From: Prescottella equi
GTDB taxonomy: Bacteria; Actinomycetota; Actinomycetes; Mycobacteriales; Mycobacteriaceae
Length of the DNA: 64,000 nt
Direction: 5' to 3'
Assembly: GCF_002094305.1 (NCBI RefSeq)
Contig: NZ_LWTX01000002.1
Coordinates: 682,001-746,000 of the forward strand
How positions within the stretch are numbered: position 1 is the first letter of the stretch; every line of letters starts with the position of its first letter. Below are positions 35,308 through 45,059 of this stretch, one piece after another. The notes beneath the pieces are model-generated. The model was not told the origin of the DNA, searched no databases, and saw only the letters and a program-made list of their open reading frames with translations. The translations under genes were made by a program, and so were the position numbers.

Positions 35308-36348
35308 TCAGACGGTTCCGACGGCCTCTGCGAGCTCGCGCATGTGTTCGACGTTGCGGCACGTCACCAGCAGCATCGTGACTCCGGCGTCCTCCCACTC
35401 CTTGACCTGGGTGCGCACCTCGTCCCGGTTGCCGATGATCATCGTGTCGGTGACCATCTGGTCCGGCACGATCGCCGCCGCCTCGGCCTTGCGGCCGGAC
35501 AGGAAGAGCTTCTGGATCTCCTTGACCTCGTCGCCGTAACCCATTCGGGTGTACACCTGGGCATGGAAGTTCATCTCGGCCGCACCCATACCGCCGACAT
35601 AGAGCGCGGTGATGGGCCGAAGCTTGTCGATCTCGGCCTGCCGGTCGTCGGTGACGACCACCTGGCACGTGGCTGCGATCTCGAAATCCTCCCGGCTCCG
35701 ACGTGCCCCGGCGCGCGCGAATCCCTCGTCGAGCCATTCGTTGTACATCGGCGCCAGCCGCGGGGTGTAGTAGATCGCGAGCCAACCGTCCGCGATCTCC
35801 GCCGTCAGCGCAACGTTCTTCGGCCCCTCTGCGCCGAGCCAGATGGGCAGGTCCGCGCGCAGCGGGTGCGTGATCGGCTTGAGCGGCTTGCCCAGACCCA
35901 TCGAGCCGGAACCGGTGTAGGGCAACGGGTAGTGCGGTCCGTCGCCCCGCACCGCAGCCTCGCGTGCGAGGACCTGGCGCACGATCGAAACGTACTCACG
36001 GGTGCGGGCGAGCGGCTTCTGGAACGGCTGTCCGTACCAGCCCTCGACGACCTGCGGGCCCGACACACCCAGACCGAGGATCGCCCGGCCGCCGGAGAGG
36101 TGGTCGAGGGTGAGGGCGTGCATCGCACAGTTCGTCGGGGTACGGGCCGACATCTGAGCCACCGAGGTGCCCAAGCGGATCCGGTCGGTACTCGACCCCC
36201 ACCACGCGAGCGGGGTGAAGGCGTCGTTACCCCACGACTCGGCGGAGAAGACCGCGTCGAATCCGGAGGCGTCGGCCTCGTTCACCAGTTCCTGCGCGTT
36301 GGCCGGCGGCTGCGCACCCCAGTACCCGAGTTGTAACCCCAACTTCAT
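35308..36348 (-). CDS. LLM-class F420-dependent oxidoreductase (Rv3520c-like)
   Basis: 346 residues. Luciferase-like monooxygenase fold with MKLGLQLGYWGAQPPANAQELVNEADASGFDAVFSAESWGNDA at the start, and ILGLGVSGPQVVEGWYGQPF in the middle, typical of F420-binding LLM proteins. Its place next to the Rv3521-ltp4-ltp3 series matches Rv3520c. The substrate is unknown, but co-regulation by a KstR-like box at 36399 ties it to sterol catabolism. Confidence 0.87.
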   Translation of the reverse strand: MKLGLQLGYWGAQPPANAQELVNEADASGFDAVFSAESWGNDAFTPLAWWGSSTDRIRLGTSVAQMSARTPTNCAMHALTLDHLSGGRAILGLGVSGPQVVEGWYGQPFQKPLARTREYVSIVRQVLAREAAVRGDGPHYPLPYTGSGSMGLGKPLKPITHPLRADLPIWLGAEGPKNVALTAEIADGWLAIYYTPRLAPMYNEWLDEGFARAGARRSREDFEIAATCQVVVTDDRQAEIDKLRPITALYVGGMGAAEMNFHAQVYTRMGYGDEVKEIQKLFLSGRKAEAAAIVPDQMVTDTMIIGNRDEVRTQVKEWEDAGVTMLLVTCRNVEHMRELAEAVGTV

Positions 36349-36398
36349 CGAGCGCCTCCGTGTTTTCCCAGAACGAATGTGTCCCTTGCCACATTAAT

Positions 36399-36412
36399 AA
36401 GAACCTGTTCTA
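36399..36412. promoter_or_regulatory. KstR-like box between Rv3520c-like and DUF35 genes
   Basis: AAGAACCTGTTCTA differs from TAGAAC-N2-GTTCTA at one base. It is 51 bp from the leftward start and about 30 bp from the rightward start. Confidence 0.75.
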
Positions 36413-36442
36413 CTCGATTCCGTGACCCCTGGAAAGAGCGGA

Positions 36443-37399
36443 GTGGCCGAGCAGCCACTGAGAGCACCACTTAATCTGAAATTCGACTACACCCGATCGG
36501 TGGGGCCGACCATCGGAGCGTTCGTGACGGCTCTTCGTGACCGAAAGGTCATCGGCGCCCGCGGTTCCGACGGCCGCGTCCACGTGCCGCCACCGGAATT
36601 CGACCCGGCCACGCACGAGCCGATGACCGACTTCGTCGACGTCTCCGACACCGGAACGGTCGTCAGCTGGTCGTGGATGCCCGAGCCCATCGAGGGCCAG
36701 CCGCTGAGCCACCCGTTCGCCTGGGCGCTGGTGAAGCTCGACGGCGCGGACACCTCGATCCTGCACGCCGTGGACGCCGGCTCCCCCGAGGCGATGAGCA
36801 CCGGGATGCGGGTGCGGGTGCGGTGGGCCGACGAGCGCACCGGCCGGATCCAGGACATCGCGTGCTTCGAGCCCGGTGAGAGCGATACCGATTCCACCGC
36901 AACCGTTTCCACCGGAGATCCGGTGACCGACATCGTCACCCCGATCGACCTGCACTACACGCACACCGCGTCGTTCGAGGAGACCTACTACCTGCGCGGC
37001 CTGATGGAGGGCAAGATCATCGGCGGCCGCACCGACGCGAACGGCAAGGTCTACGTGCCGCCGCGCGGAGCCAACCCCACCGACGGCATGCCCACCAAGG
37101 AGCAGGTCGAGGTGTCCGACAAGGGCACCATCACGACCTTCTGCATCGTCAACGTCCCGTTCCTCGGCCAGCAGATCAAGCCTCCCTACGTCGCGGCCTA
37201 CGTGCTGCTCGACGGCGCGGACATCCCGTTCCTGCACCTGATCCTCGACGTCGACGCGGCCGAGGTCCGGATGGGCATGCGCGTGGAAGCCGTGTGGCGG
37301 CCCAAGGAGGAGTGGGAGTACTCGCTCCGCAACGTCTCCCATTTCCGTCCGAGCGGTGAGCCCGACGCGGACTACGACAGCTACAAGCACCATCTCTAG
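36443..37399 (+). CDS. Tandem DUF35/OB-fold protein (Rv3521-like), probable partner of Ltp4/Ltp3
   Basis: 318 residues from GTG 36443, preferred for its GGAAAG and because the KstR box would crowd the earlier GTG at 36422. Two repeats of the same ~135-residue unit are visible: FDYTRSVGPTIGAFVTALRDRKVIGARGSDGRVHVPP and LHYTHTASFEETYYLRGLMEGKIIGGRTDANGKVYVPP, each followed by VSDxGTxxxxxxx and an OB strand. DUF35 proteins bind acyl-CoA and complete the active site of thiolase-like lyases such as Ltp2-ChsH2. Zn-binding cysteines are absent. It heads an operon with ltp4 and ltp3. Confidence 0.88.
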   Translation: MAEQPLRAPLNLKFDYTRSVGPTIGAFVTALRDRKVIGARGSDGRVHVPPPEFDPATHEPMTDFVDVSDTGTVVSWSWMPEPIEGQPLSHPFAWALVKLDGADTSILHAVDAGSPEAMSTGMRVRVRWADERTGRIQDIACFEPGESDTDSTATVSTGDPVTDIVTPIDLHYTHTASFEETYYLRGLMEGKIIGGRTDANGKVYVPPRGANPTDGMPTKEQVEVSDKGTITTFCIVNVPFLGQQIKPPYVAAYVLLDGADIPFLHLILDVDAAEVRMGMRVEAVWRPKEEWEYSLRNVSHFRPSGEPDADYDSYKHHL

Positions 37400-37412
37400 G
37401 AGCCTCGAGAAC

Positions 37413-38477
37413 ATGACAGACATTGCAGTCGTCGGCTTCGCACAGGCCCCCCATGTGCGCGAGACCACCGGCACCACCAACGGTGTCGAGATGCTGGTCC
37501 CCTGTTTCCAGGAGCTGTACTCCGACCTCGGAATCACCAAGTCCGACATCGGTTTCTGGTGCTCCGGATCGTCCGACTACCTGGCCGGACGCTCCTTCTC
37601 GTTCATCTCCGCGATCGACTCGATCGGCGCCGTGCCGCCGATCAACGAGTCGCACGTCGAGATGGATGCCGCCTGGGCGCTGTACGAGGCCTGGGTCAAG
37701 CTCATGACCGGCGAGGTGGACACCGCGCTGGTGTACGGCTTCGGCAAGTCCTCGGCCGGCAACCTTCGTCAGATCCTGGCGATGCAGATGGATCCGTACC
37801 TCGTCTCACCGCTGTGGCCGGATTCGGTGTCGGTTGCGGGCCTGCAGGCCCGACTCGGCCTCGAGTCCGGAAAGTGGACCGCGGAGGAGATGGCGGCGAT
37901 CGCCCAGCGCAGCCGCGCTGCCGCGAAGTCCAACCCCGACGCTCAGATCTCCGGTGACGTCGACATCGAGACGCTGCTGGCCTCCGAGTACGTCGCGGAT
38001 CCCCTGCGGGCCCACGACTGCGCGCCGATCACCGACGGCGCGGCCGCGATCATTCTGGCCCGCGGCGACCGTGCCCGCGAGCTGTGCGAGCGACCGGCGT
38101 GGATCACCGGCATCGAGCACCGGATCGACTCGCCCAACATCGGCTCGCGCGATCTGACGACGTCGCCGTCGACGGCGTCGGCTGCTCGTGCCGCGACGGG
38201 CGGCGACGTGTCGAACATCGACGTCGCCGAGTTGCACGCACCGTTCACGCATCAGGAGATCATCCTGCGCGAGGCGATCGGCCTGACCGACACCACCACG
38301 ATCAATCCGTCGGGTGGACCCCTCACCGGTAACCCGATGTTCTCCGGCGGACTCGAGCGGATCGGCTACGCGGCCCGCTCGATCATGAGCGGCGACGCGC
38401 AGCGCGTCCTCGCCCACGCCACCAGTGGCCCTGTGCTGCAGCAGAACCTGGTCGCCGTCATGGAAGGACGCAACTGA
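37413..38477 (+). CDS. ltp4: Thiolase-like steroid lipid-transfer/aldolase protein Ltp4
   Basis: 354 residues from ATG 37413. SCP2-thiolase-like fold. The usual nucleophile Cys is not found: the equivalent region reads NESHVEMDAAWAL, and the GHP motif region reads NPSGGPLTGNPMFSGGLERIGYA. In rhodococci Ltp3 and Ltp4 are needed for C24-branched sterol side-chain removal, by aldol-type cleavage rather than thiolysis. It overlaps no neighbour and lies 13 bp past the DUF35 gene. Confidence 0.88.
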   Translation: MTDIAVVGFAQAPHVRETTGTTNGVEMLVPCFQELYSDLGITKSDIGFWCSGSSDYLAGRSFSFISAIDSIGAVPPINESHVEMDAAWALYEAWVKLMTGEVDTALVYGFGKSSAGNLRQILAMQMDPYLVSPLWPDSVSVAGLQARLGLESGKWTAEEMAAIAQRSRAAAKSNPDAQISGDVDIETLLASEYVADPLRAHDCAPITDGAAAIILARGDRARELCERPAWITGIEHRIDSPNIGSRDLTTSPSTASAARAATGGDVSNIDVAELHAPFTHQEIILREAIGLTDTTTINPSGGPLTGNPMFSGGLERIGYAARSIMSGDAQRVLAHATSGPVLQQNLVAVMEGRN

Positions 38478-38478
38478 T

Positions 38479-39654
38479 ATGGCCAAGCAACTCGCCGCCG
38501 TCCTCGGCACCGGCCAGACGTACTACGTCGCCAAGCGTCACGACGTCACGATGGCCGGCCTGGTCCGCGAGGCGATCGACCGCGCGATGGCCGACGCCCA
38601 GGTGGGCTGGGACGACATCGACGCCATCGTCATCGGCAAGGCCCCCGACCTGTTCGAGGGCTCGATGATGCCGGAGCTCGCGATGTCGGATGCGTTGGGC
38701 GCGCAGGGCAAGCCCCTGTTGCGTGTGCACACCGCCGGCTCGGTCGGCGCGTCGACCGGCAACGTCGCGACCAGCCTGGTGCAGGCCGGTGTCCACAAGC
38801 GCGTTCTCGCCGTGTCGTGGGAGAAGCAGTCCGAGTCGAACGCGATGTGGGCGCTGTCCACCCCGGTGCCGTTCACGATGCCGGTCGGCGCGGGCGCGGG
38901 CGGCTTCTTCGCCCCGCACGTGCGCTCGTACATCCGCCGGTCGGGCGCCCCCGACCACATCGGCGCGATGGTTGCCGTCAAGGACCGCCGCAACGGCGCC
39001 CTCAACCCGTACGCACACCTCAAGCAGCCCGACATCACGGTCGAGTCGGTGCAGGCGTCCCAGATGCTCTGGGACCCCATCCGTTACGACGAGACGTGCC
39101 CGTCGTCGGACGGCGCCTGCGCGATCGTCATCGGCAACGAAGCCGCCGCGGAGGAGGTCGTCGCGGGTGGCCGCAAGGTGGCGTGGATCCACGCCACGTC
39201 GATGCGCACCGAGCCACTGTCGTACGCCGGCCGCAACGTCGCCAATCCGCAGGCCGGCCGGGACGCGTCGGCCGCGCTGTGGAAGGCCGCGGGCATCACC
39301 GACCCACTCACCGAGATCGACGAGGCGGAGATCTACGTGCCGTTCTCGTGGTTCGAGCCGATGTGGCTCGAGAACCTCGGGTTCGTGCCCGAGGGCGAGG
39401 GCTGGAAGTTCACCGAGGCCGGCGAGACCGCCCTCGGCGGACGCCTTCCGGTCAACGCCTCGGGCGGTGTGCTCTCGTCCAACCCGATCGGCGCGTCCGG
39501 CATGATCCGCTACGCCGAGTCCGCGATGCAGGTCATGGAACGCGCGGGCGACCACCAGGTCGACAGTGTCCGTAAGGCTTTCGGCCACGCCTACGGTGGC
39601 GGCTCGCAGTACTTCGCGATGTGGGTGGTCGGCGCCGACCGTCCGACCAACTAG
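38479..39654 (+). CDS. ltp3: Thiolase-like steroid lipid-transfer/aldolase protein Ltp3
   Basis: 391 residues from ATG 38479, one base after the ltp4 stop. Thiolase fold; the Cys position reads VHTAGSVGASTGN, with no Cys, and the C-terminal part has NASGGVLSSNPIGASG and GHAYGGGSQYF. Like Ltp2 and Ltp4 it probably needs the DUF35 partner and cleaves a C-C bond in branched steroid side chains. The homologue in M. tuberculosis is Rv3523. Confidence 0.9.
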   Translation: MAKQLAAVLGTGQTYYVAKRHDVTMAGLVREAIDRAMADAQVGWDDIDAIVIGKAPDLFEGSMMPELAMSDALGAQGKPLLRVHTAGSVGASTGNVATSLVQAGVHKRVLAVSWEKQSESNAMWALSTPVPFTMPVGAGAGGFFAPHVRSYIRRSGAPDHIGAMVAVKDRRNGALNPYAHLKQPDITVESVQASQMLWDPIRYDETCPSSDGACAIVIGNEAAAEEVVAGGRKVAWIHATSMRTEPLSYAGRNVANPQAGRDASAALWKAAGITDPLTEIDEAEIYVPFSWFEPMWLENLGFVPEGEGWKFTEAGETALGGRLPVNASGGVLSSNPIGASGMIRYAESAMQVMERAGDHQVDSVRKAFGHAYGGGSQYFAMWVVGADRPTN

Positions 39655-39666
39655 AGAGGTTTCCCC

Positions 39667-40530
39667 ATGAAGTTCACAGTCGGCATCGCGATGAGCCCGC
39701 TGGACCAGTTGACCGCCCTGGCACAGACCGCAGAGGAAGTTGGTTTCGCGAACATCGCGCTGCCCGACTCCCTGTTCTTCATGGAGACGGCCGCCGCGGA
39801 CTACCCGTACACCCCCGACGGCTCGCGCATGTGGAATGCCGAGACACCGTGGGTGGACCCGTTGATCGCGGCGGCCGCGATGGGCGCTGTCACGAGCACC
39901 ATCGGCTTCTACACCAACGTCCTCAAGCTCGGCTCCCGCAACCCCCTGCTGCTGGCGCGGCAGGTGGGTTCGGTGGCGAACCTCACCGGCAACCGCTTCG
40001 GGTTCGGCGTCGGAATCGGCTGGGCACCGGAGGAGTTCGAGTGGTGCGGCGCTCCCTACAAGAAACGCGGCGCTCGCGTCGACGAGATGATCGAGATCAT
40101 CAAGCTCGTCCTCGACGGCGGCATGGTCGAGTACCACGGCGAGTTCTTCGACTTCGACCGCCTGCAGATGAGCCCGGCACCGAGCAAGCCGGTGCCGTTC
40201 TACGTCGGTGGCCACACCGAGGTCGCGCTCAAGCGCGCGGCCCGGATCGGCGACGGTTGGACGTCGGCGATGATGAAGTTCGACGACCTGGTCGCCACGA
40301 TGGCCCGCCTCGACGAACTCCGCGCCGAATACGGCCGCGCAGAACTGCCTTTCGAGATCCAGGCGGTGTGCATCGACCGGTTCGGCAAGGACGGCTACGC
40401 CGAGATGGCCGAGGCCGGAATCACGGACAGCATCGTCGTCCCGTGGATCTTCGACGGCCTCGGATTCGACGCCCCGCTCGAGGCCAAGCAGGATTCGCTG
40501 CGCAAGTTCGCCGATCAGTACATCCACTAG
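39667..40530 (+). CDS. LLM-class F420-dependent oxidoreductase
   Basis: 287 residues from ATG 39667. F420-type LLM protein (MKFTVGIAMSPLDQLTALAQTAEEVGFANIALPDS; NRFGFGVGIGWAPEEFEWCGAPYKKRGARVDEMIEIIKLVL). It is separate in sequence from the Rv3520c-like protein. It sits 12 bp behind ltp3 and 9 bp before the KSI-like gene, so it belongs to the DUF35-ltp4-ltp3 operon. A redox step on a steroid intermediate is inferred only from context. Confidence 0.87.
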   Translation: MKFTVGIAMSPLDQLTALAQTAEEVGFANIALPDSLFFMETAAADYPYTPDGSRMWNAETPWVDPLIAAAAMGAVTSTIGFYTNVLKLGSRNPLLLARQVGSVANLTGNRFGFGVGIGWAPEEFEWCGAPYKKRGARVDEMIEIIKLVLDGGMVEYHGEFFDFDRLQMSPAPSKPVPFYVGGHTEVALKRAARIGDGWTSAMMKFDDLVATMARLDELRAEYGRAELPFEIQAVCIDRFGKDGYAEMAEAGITDSIVVPWIFDGLGFDAPLEAKQDSLRKFADQYIH

Positions 40531-40539
40531 GAGCACGGT

Positions 40540-40959
40540 ATGACGACAACCGGAACCGAGCATCCTGCGCGCATCGCCGCGAAGGCGTCACAGTCCGCCG
40601 CGAGTGGAAAGCGCAAGGAGGAGTGGCTCGATCTGTTCGCCGAAGACGGCTGGGTCGAGGACCCCGTCGGCCCCTCGGGCTTCGATCCCGAGGGCAAGGG
40701 CCACCACGGCCGGGAGGCCATCTCGAAGTTCTACGACATGACGATCGCGAACACCGACTCGCTCGAGTTCATCGTGAACGACTCGCTGGTGTGCGGCAAC
40801 GAGAACGTCAACATCGGCACGATCCGAACAGTCGTCGCCGGCAACCAGATCGATGCCGAAGGCGTTTTCGTCTACCGCGTCGACGAGGAAGGCAAACTGC
40901 AGTCGTTGCGGGCTTTCTGGGAGGTCGAGCGGGCGATGAAGACGCTCAAGAAACTCTGA
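40540..40959 (+). CDS. SnoaL/ketosteroid-isomerase-like protein
   Basis: 139 residues from ATG 40540. NTF2/SnoaL-like fold. WVEDPVGP at ~39-45 reproduces the VEDPVG segment of ketosteroid isomerases, with Asp41 in the place of catalytic Asp38. By hand alignment the oxyanion-hole residues are not kept: the Tyr14 position is Ser and the Asp99 position is Phe. It could be a diverged delta-5-3-ketosteroid isomerase, a hydratase or a binding protein. It is the last gene of the ltp operon, before a terminator. Confidence 0.8.
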   Translation: MTTTGTEHPARIAAKASQSAASGKRKEEWLDLFAEDGWVEDPVGPSGFDPEGKGHHGREAISKFYDMTIANTDSLEFIVNDSLVCGNENVNIGTIRTVVAGNQIDAEGVFVYRVDEEGKLQSLRAFWEVERAMKTLKKL

Positions 40960-40974
40960 GCTATACCGCACGGC

Positions 40975-41016
40975 GAGAGTGGGGCGGTCACCGATTTCGG
41001 TGACCGCCCCACTCTC
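40975..41016. terminator. Bidirectional hairpin terminator
   Basis: A perfect 18-bp stem (GAGAGTGGGGCGGTCACC) with loop GATTTC, between the convergent KSI-like and cyp125 genes. Confidence 0.9.
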
Positions 41017-41138
41017 GTTGTCCCACTCCCCTGTTCACGGCACCGTCACGCCCCGAATTCGTCCCCACACAGAGCGGTGGCGCCGACGAGGGATGAGGGA
41101 ACTCGCCGGCGCCACCGCGCCTGTGGTGTGCGTCGAAG

Positions 41139-42392
41139 CTAGTGCTTGACCGGGCAACCGCCGGTCTTGTAGTCCACCTGGTACTCCTTGATGCCGTTGA
41201 GCCAGCCGGAGCGCAGGCGGCGGGTGTCCCCGGCCTCGGTGATGTCCGGCAGGAAGTCCGCGATCGCGTTGAAGATCAGCTCGATCTCCATGCGGGCGAG
41301 GTTGGCACCCAGGCAGTAGTGCGCACCGGTGCCGCCGAACGACAGATGCGGGTTCGGATCGCGCGTGATGTCGAACTTGTGCGGATCGTCGAACACTTCC
41401 TCGTCGAAGTTGGCCGAGACATAGCTCATCACCACGCGCTGGCCCTTCTTGATCGCGACGCCGCCGATCTCGGTGTCCTGCAGCGCCGTGCGCTGGAACG
41501 ACGCGACCGGGGTGGCCCAGCGGATGACCTCGTCGGCCATCGTCTTCGGACGCTCCTTCTTGAACAGCTCCCACTGCTCGGGGTTGTCCATGAAGGCCTT
41601 CATGCCGTGCGTCGTGGCGTTGCGAGTGGTCTCGTTGCCGGCGACCGCGAGCACGATGACGAAGAAGCCGAACTCCTCGGCGCTGAGCTCGTCGCCGTCG
41701 ACGTCCGCCTCGATGAGCGTGGTCACGAGGTCGTTGGCCGGGTTCTTCTTGCGCTCCTCGGCCATCTGGTACGCGTAGCCGAGGATCTCCATCGACGCGG
41801 CAGCCGGATCGATGTCCGCGAACTCCGGGTCGTCGTACGAGGTCATCTGGTTGGACCACTCGAAGACCTTGCCGCGATCCTCCTGCGGCACACCGATCAG
41901 TTCGGCGATGGCCTGCAGCGGCAGCTCCGCGGCGACCTGGGTGACGAAGTCGCCGCTGCCTTCCTCGGCGGCAGCCTTCACGATGGCCTCGGCGCGCGAC
42001 TTCAGCTCTGCCTTGAGCCCGTTGATCGCACGGGGCGTGAAGCCGCGGGCGACAAGCTTGCGCAGCTTGGTGTGCTCCGGCGCGTCCTTGTTGAGGAGCA
42101 CGAAGCGCTGCAGCTCGATCTGCGCACGCTCCATGTCGTCGTTGAAGCGCGGGATAGCGGTGTTCTCCCAGGTGGAGAACACGTCGCTGCGCTGCGAGAC
42201 ATCACGGATGTCCTCGTGTCGGGTGACGAGCCAGTAGCCGCCGTCGTTGAAACCACCGACGCCGTCGGGCTGCTCGACCCAGTACACCGGCTGAGTCTTC
42301 CGAACCTCGGCGAGCTCTGCGACCGGGATCCGGTGTGCGTAGATGTCAGGGTCCGTAAAGTCGAACCCTGCGGGAATGTTGGGCTGCGCCAC
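41139..42392 (-). CDS. cyp125: Cytochrome P450 CYP125, steroid C26/C27 hydroxylase
   Basis: 417 residues. The start PNIPAGFDFTDPDIYAHRIPVAELAE is diagnostic for CYP125. The I-helix motif AGNETTRNATTHG and heme loop FGGTGAHYCLGANLAR with the Cys ligand are intact. CYP125 oxidises the terminal methyl of cholesterol or cholestenone to the carboxylic acid that FadD19 then activates. It is divergent from fadA5 as in M. tuberculosis (Rv3545c/Rv3546), with two KstR-like boxes between. Electrons may come from FdxD (inferred). Confidence 0.95.
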   Translation of the reverse strand: MAQPNIPAGFDFTDPDIYAHRIPVAELAEVRKTQPVYWVEQPDGVGGFNDGGYWLVTRHEDIRDVSQRSDVFSTWENTAIPRFNDDMERAQIELQRFVLLNKDAPEHTKLRKLVARGFTPRAINGLKAELKSRAEAIVKAAAEEGSGDFVTQVAAELPLQAIAELIGVPQEDRGKVFEWSNQMTSYDDPEFADIDPAAASMEILGYAYQMAEERKKNPANDLVTTLIEADVDGDELSAEEFGFFVIVLAVAGNETTRNATTHGMKAFMDNPEQWELFKKERPKTMADEVIRWATPVASFQRTALQDTEIGGVAIKKGQRVVMSYVSANFDEEVFDDPHKFDITRDPNPHLSFGGTGAHYCLGANLARMEIELIFNAIADFLPDITEAGDTRRLRSGWLNGIKEYQVDYKTGGCPVKH

Positions 42393-42432
42393 TGCTGTCT
42401 CCTGCCCTCGCGGTCAGGTCCGCGAAGTGATG

Positions 42433-42446
42433 TGGAACACGTTCTA
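42433..42446. promoter_or_regulatory. KstR-like box, cyp125 side
   Basis: TGGAACACGTTCTA matches the KstR palindrome at all but one defined base, 41 bp upstream of cyp125. Confidence 0.78.
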
Positions 42447-42521
42447 CATGCATTGAATCACAGAGCGTCGATCAGGGAAAGACTAGGCAAATATCAACCC
42501 ACCGGGTCCTTGCCCGACGGG

Positions 42522-42535
42522 GAGAACTTGTTCTA
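42522..42535. promoter_or_regulatory. KstR-like box, fadA5 side
   Basis: GAGAACTTGTTCTA matches the KstR palindrome at all but one defined base, 33 bp upstream of the fadA5 start. Confidence 0.72.
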
Positions 42536-42555
42536 CTTTTCGAAGTAGAGAGTGA

Positions 42556-43731
<1,176 letters not shown>

Positions 43732-43744
43732 TCGGAGCCTCTGA

Positions 43745-44218
<474 letters not shown>

Positions 44219-44319
44219 CTTTCGCCCCTCCCCTGCGCGAGGTCGAACGGGAATAATGGGGGCCGACGCCCGGCACATCGGCGCCGGGCACACCGGTTCT
44301 CGAGGAGGAATGTCGCGAT

Positions 44320-44991
44320 ATGACAGTGAAGAACCACGACCAGGTGATCGACCGACGCGAGATCGCCTCAGCCCTGCTGAAGGCGCTCGACCGTCGTCAC
44401 GAGGTCTTGGACGCCATCGTCGAGAGCAACGATCGTGCGGCCGCAGTCGCGGCGGTACGCGACCTGCTCGACACGTCCGACTTCTGCGCCGAGGCCGTGC
44501 TGGGTCTGCGATTCGACCGCCTCACGGTCAAGGAGCGCGACCGCATCCGCACCGAACTCGAGGATCTCGACGCGACGCTGCAATGGCTGCCCGAGCAGCG
44601 TCCGTACAGCACGGGGGCGGGAGTTCGACTGCGCCCGTTCAGTGATTCCGACGACGACGCGGCACTGTTCCGCAAGCGTTCCACCGAGCAGTTCGACGAG
44701 TCCGGAAAGCCATGGGACGACGAGCGTGTCGAGCGGGAGCGCCGGCACGGCCTGAAGCGCATCGACGACGAGTCCGCGGCGTGGTTCGTCGCCGAGTGCA
44801 CGACCGGCGACGCCCCGAACGGCGTCGGCCTGATCTTCGGCGAACTCACCGGCAACGAGGTGGACGTCGCGATCTGGGTGGCCCCCGAGTCGCGCAAGCA
44901 GGGCTACGGCACCGCCGCGCTCAAGCAGGCACGCAGCGAACTGGCCGCGTACTTCCCGGGCACCGTGCTGATCGTCCGCACGCCGGCCTAG
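44320..44991 (+). CDS. GyrA-dimerisation-like helical domain fused to a GNAT acetyltransferase
   Basis: 223 residues from ATG 44320 with GAGGAGGAA upstream. Residues ~13-85 (ASALLKALDRRHEVLDAIVESNDRAAAVAAVRDLLD ... AEAVLGLRFDRLTVKERDRIRTELEDL) closely follow the C-gate coiled-coil of DNA gyrase subunit A (ALD..DEV...IR.S ... AQAILDMxLxRLxxLE). From ~100 a GNAT domain starts, with the acetyl-CoA loop RKQGYGTAALKQAR. No gyrase catalytic part is present, so the coiled coil probably only dimerises the protein. The acetyl acceptor is unknown. It separates the fadA5 and SDR groups. Confidence 0.8.
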   Translation: MTVKNHDQVIDRREIASALLKALDRRHEVLDAIVESNDRAAAVAAVRDLLDTSDFCAEAVLGLRFDRLTVKERDRIRTELEDLDATLQWLPEQRPYSTGAGVRLRPFSDSDDDAALFRKRSTEQFDESGKPWDDERVERERRHGLKRIDDESAAWFVAECTTGDAPNGVGLIFGELTGNEVDVAIWVAPESRKQGYGTAALKQARSELAAYFPGTVLIVRTPA

Positions 44992-44999
44992 GCGCTTCG

Positions 45000-45049
45000 C
45001 ACCCGTGCGCCTTTTCGGTAGCCGGAGCTACCAAAAAGGCGCACGGGTG
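45000..45049. terminator. Long bidirectional hairpin terminator
   Basis: Stem CACCCGTGCGCCTTTT plus GGTAGC around CGGA, with one internal C/A mismatch: 22 paired bases in 50 nt. It lies between the convergent GNAT and SDR genes. Confidence 0.85.
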
Positions 45050-45059
45050 GCGGAGCCGC

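Noticed and set aside
38458-40563. 701-residue minus-strand open frame
   Set aside because: Shadow of ltp3 and the LLM gene; no domain is readable and the composition is biased.
44320-44991. A truncated gyrA pseudogene
   Set aside because: The frame is intact, has its own ribosome site and continues into a complete GNAT domain, so it is a real fusion gene.
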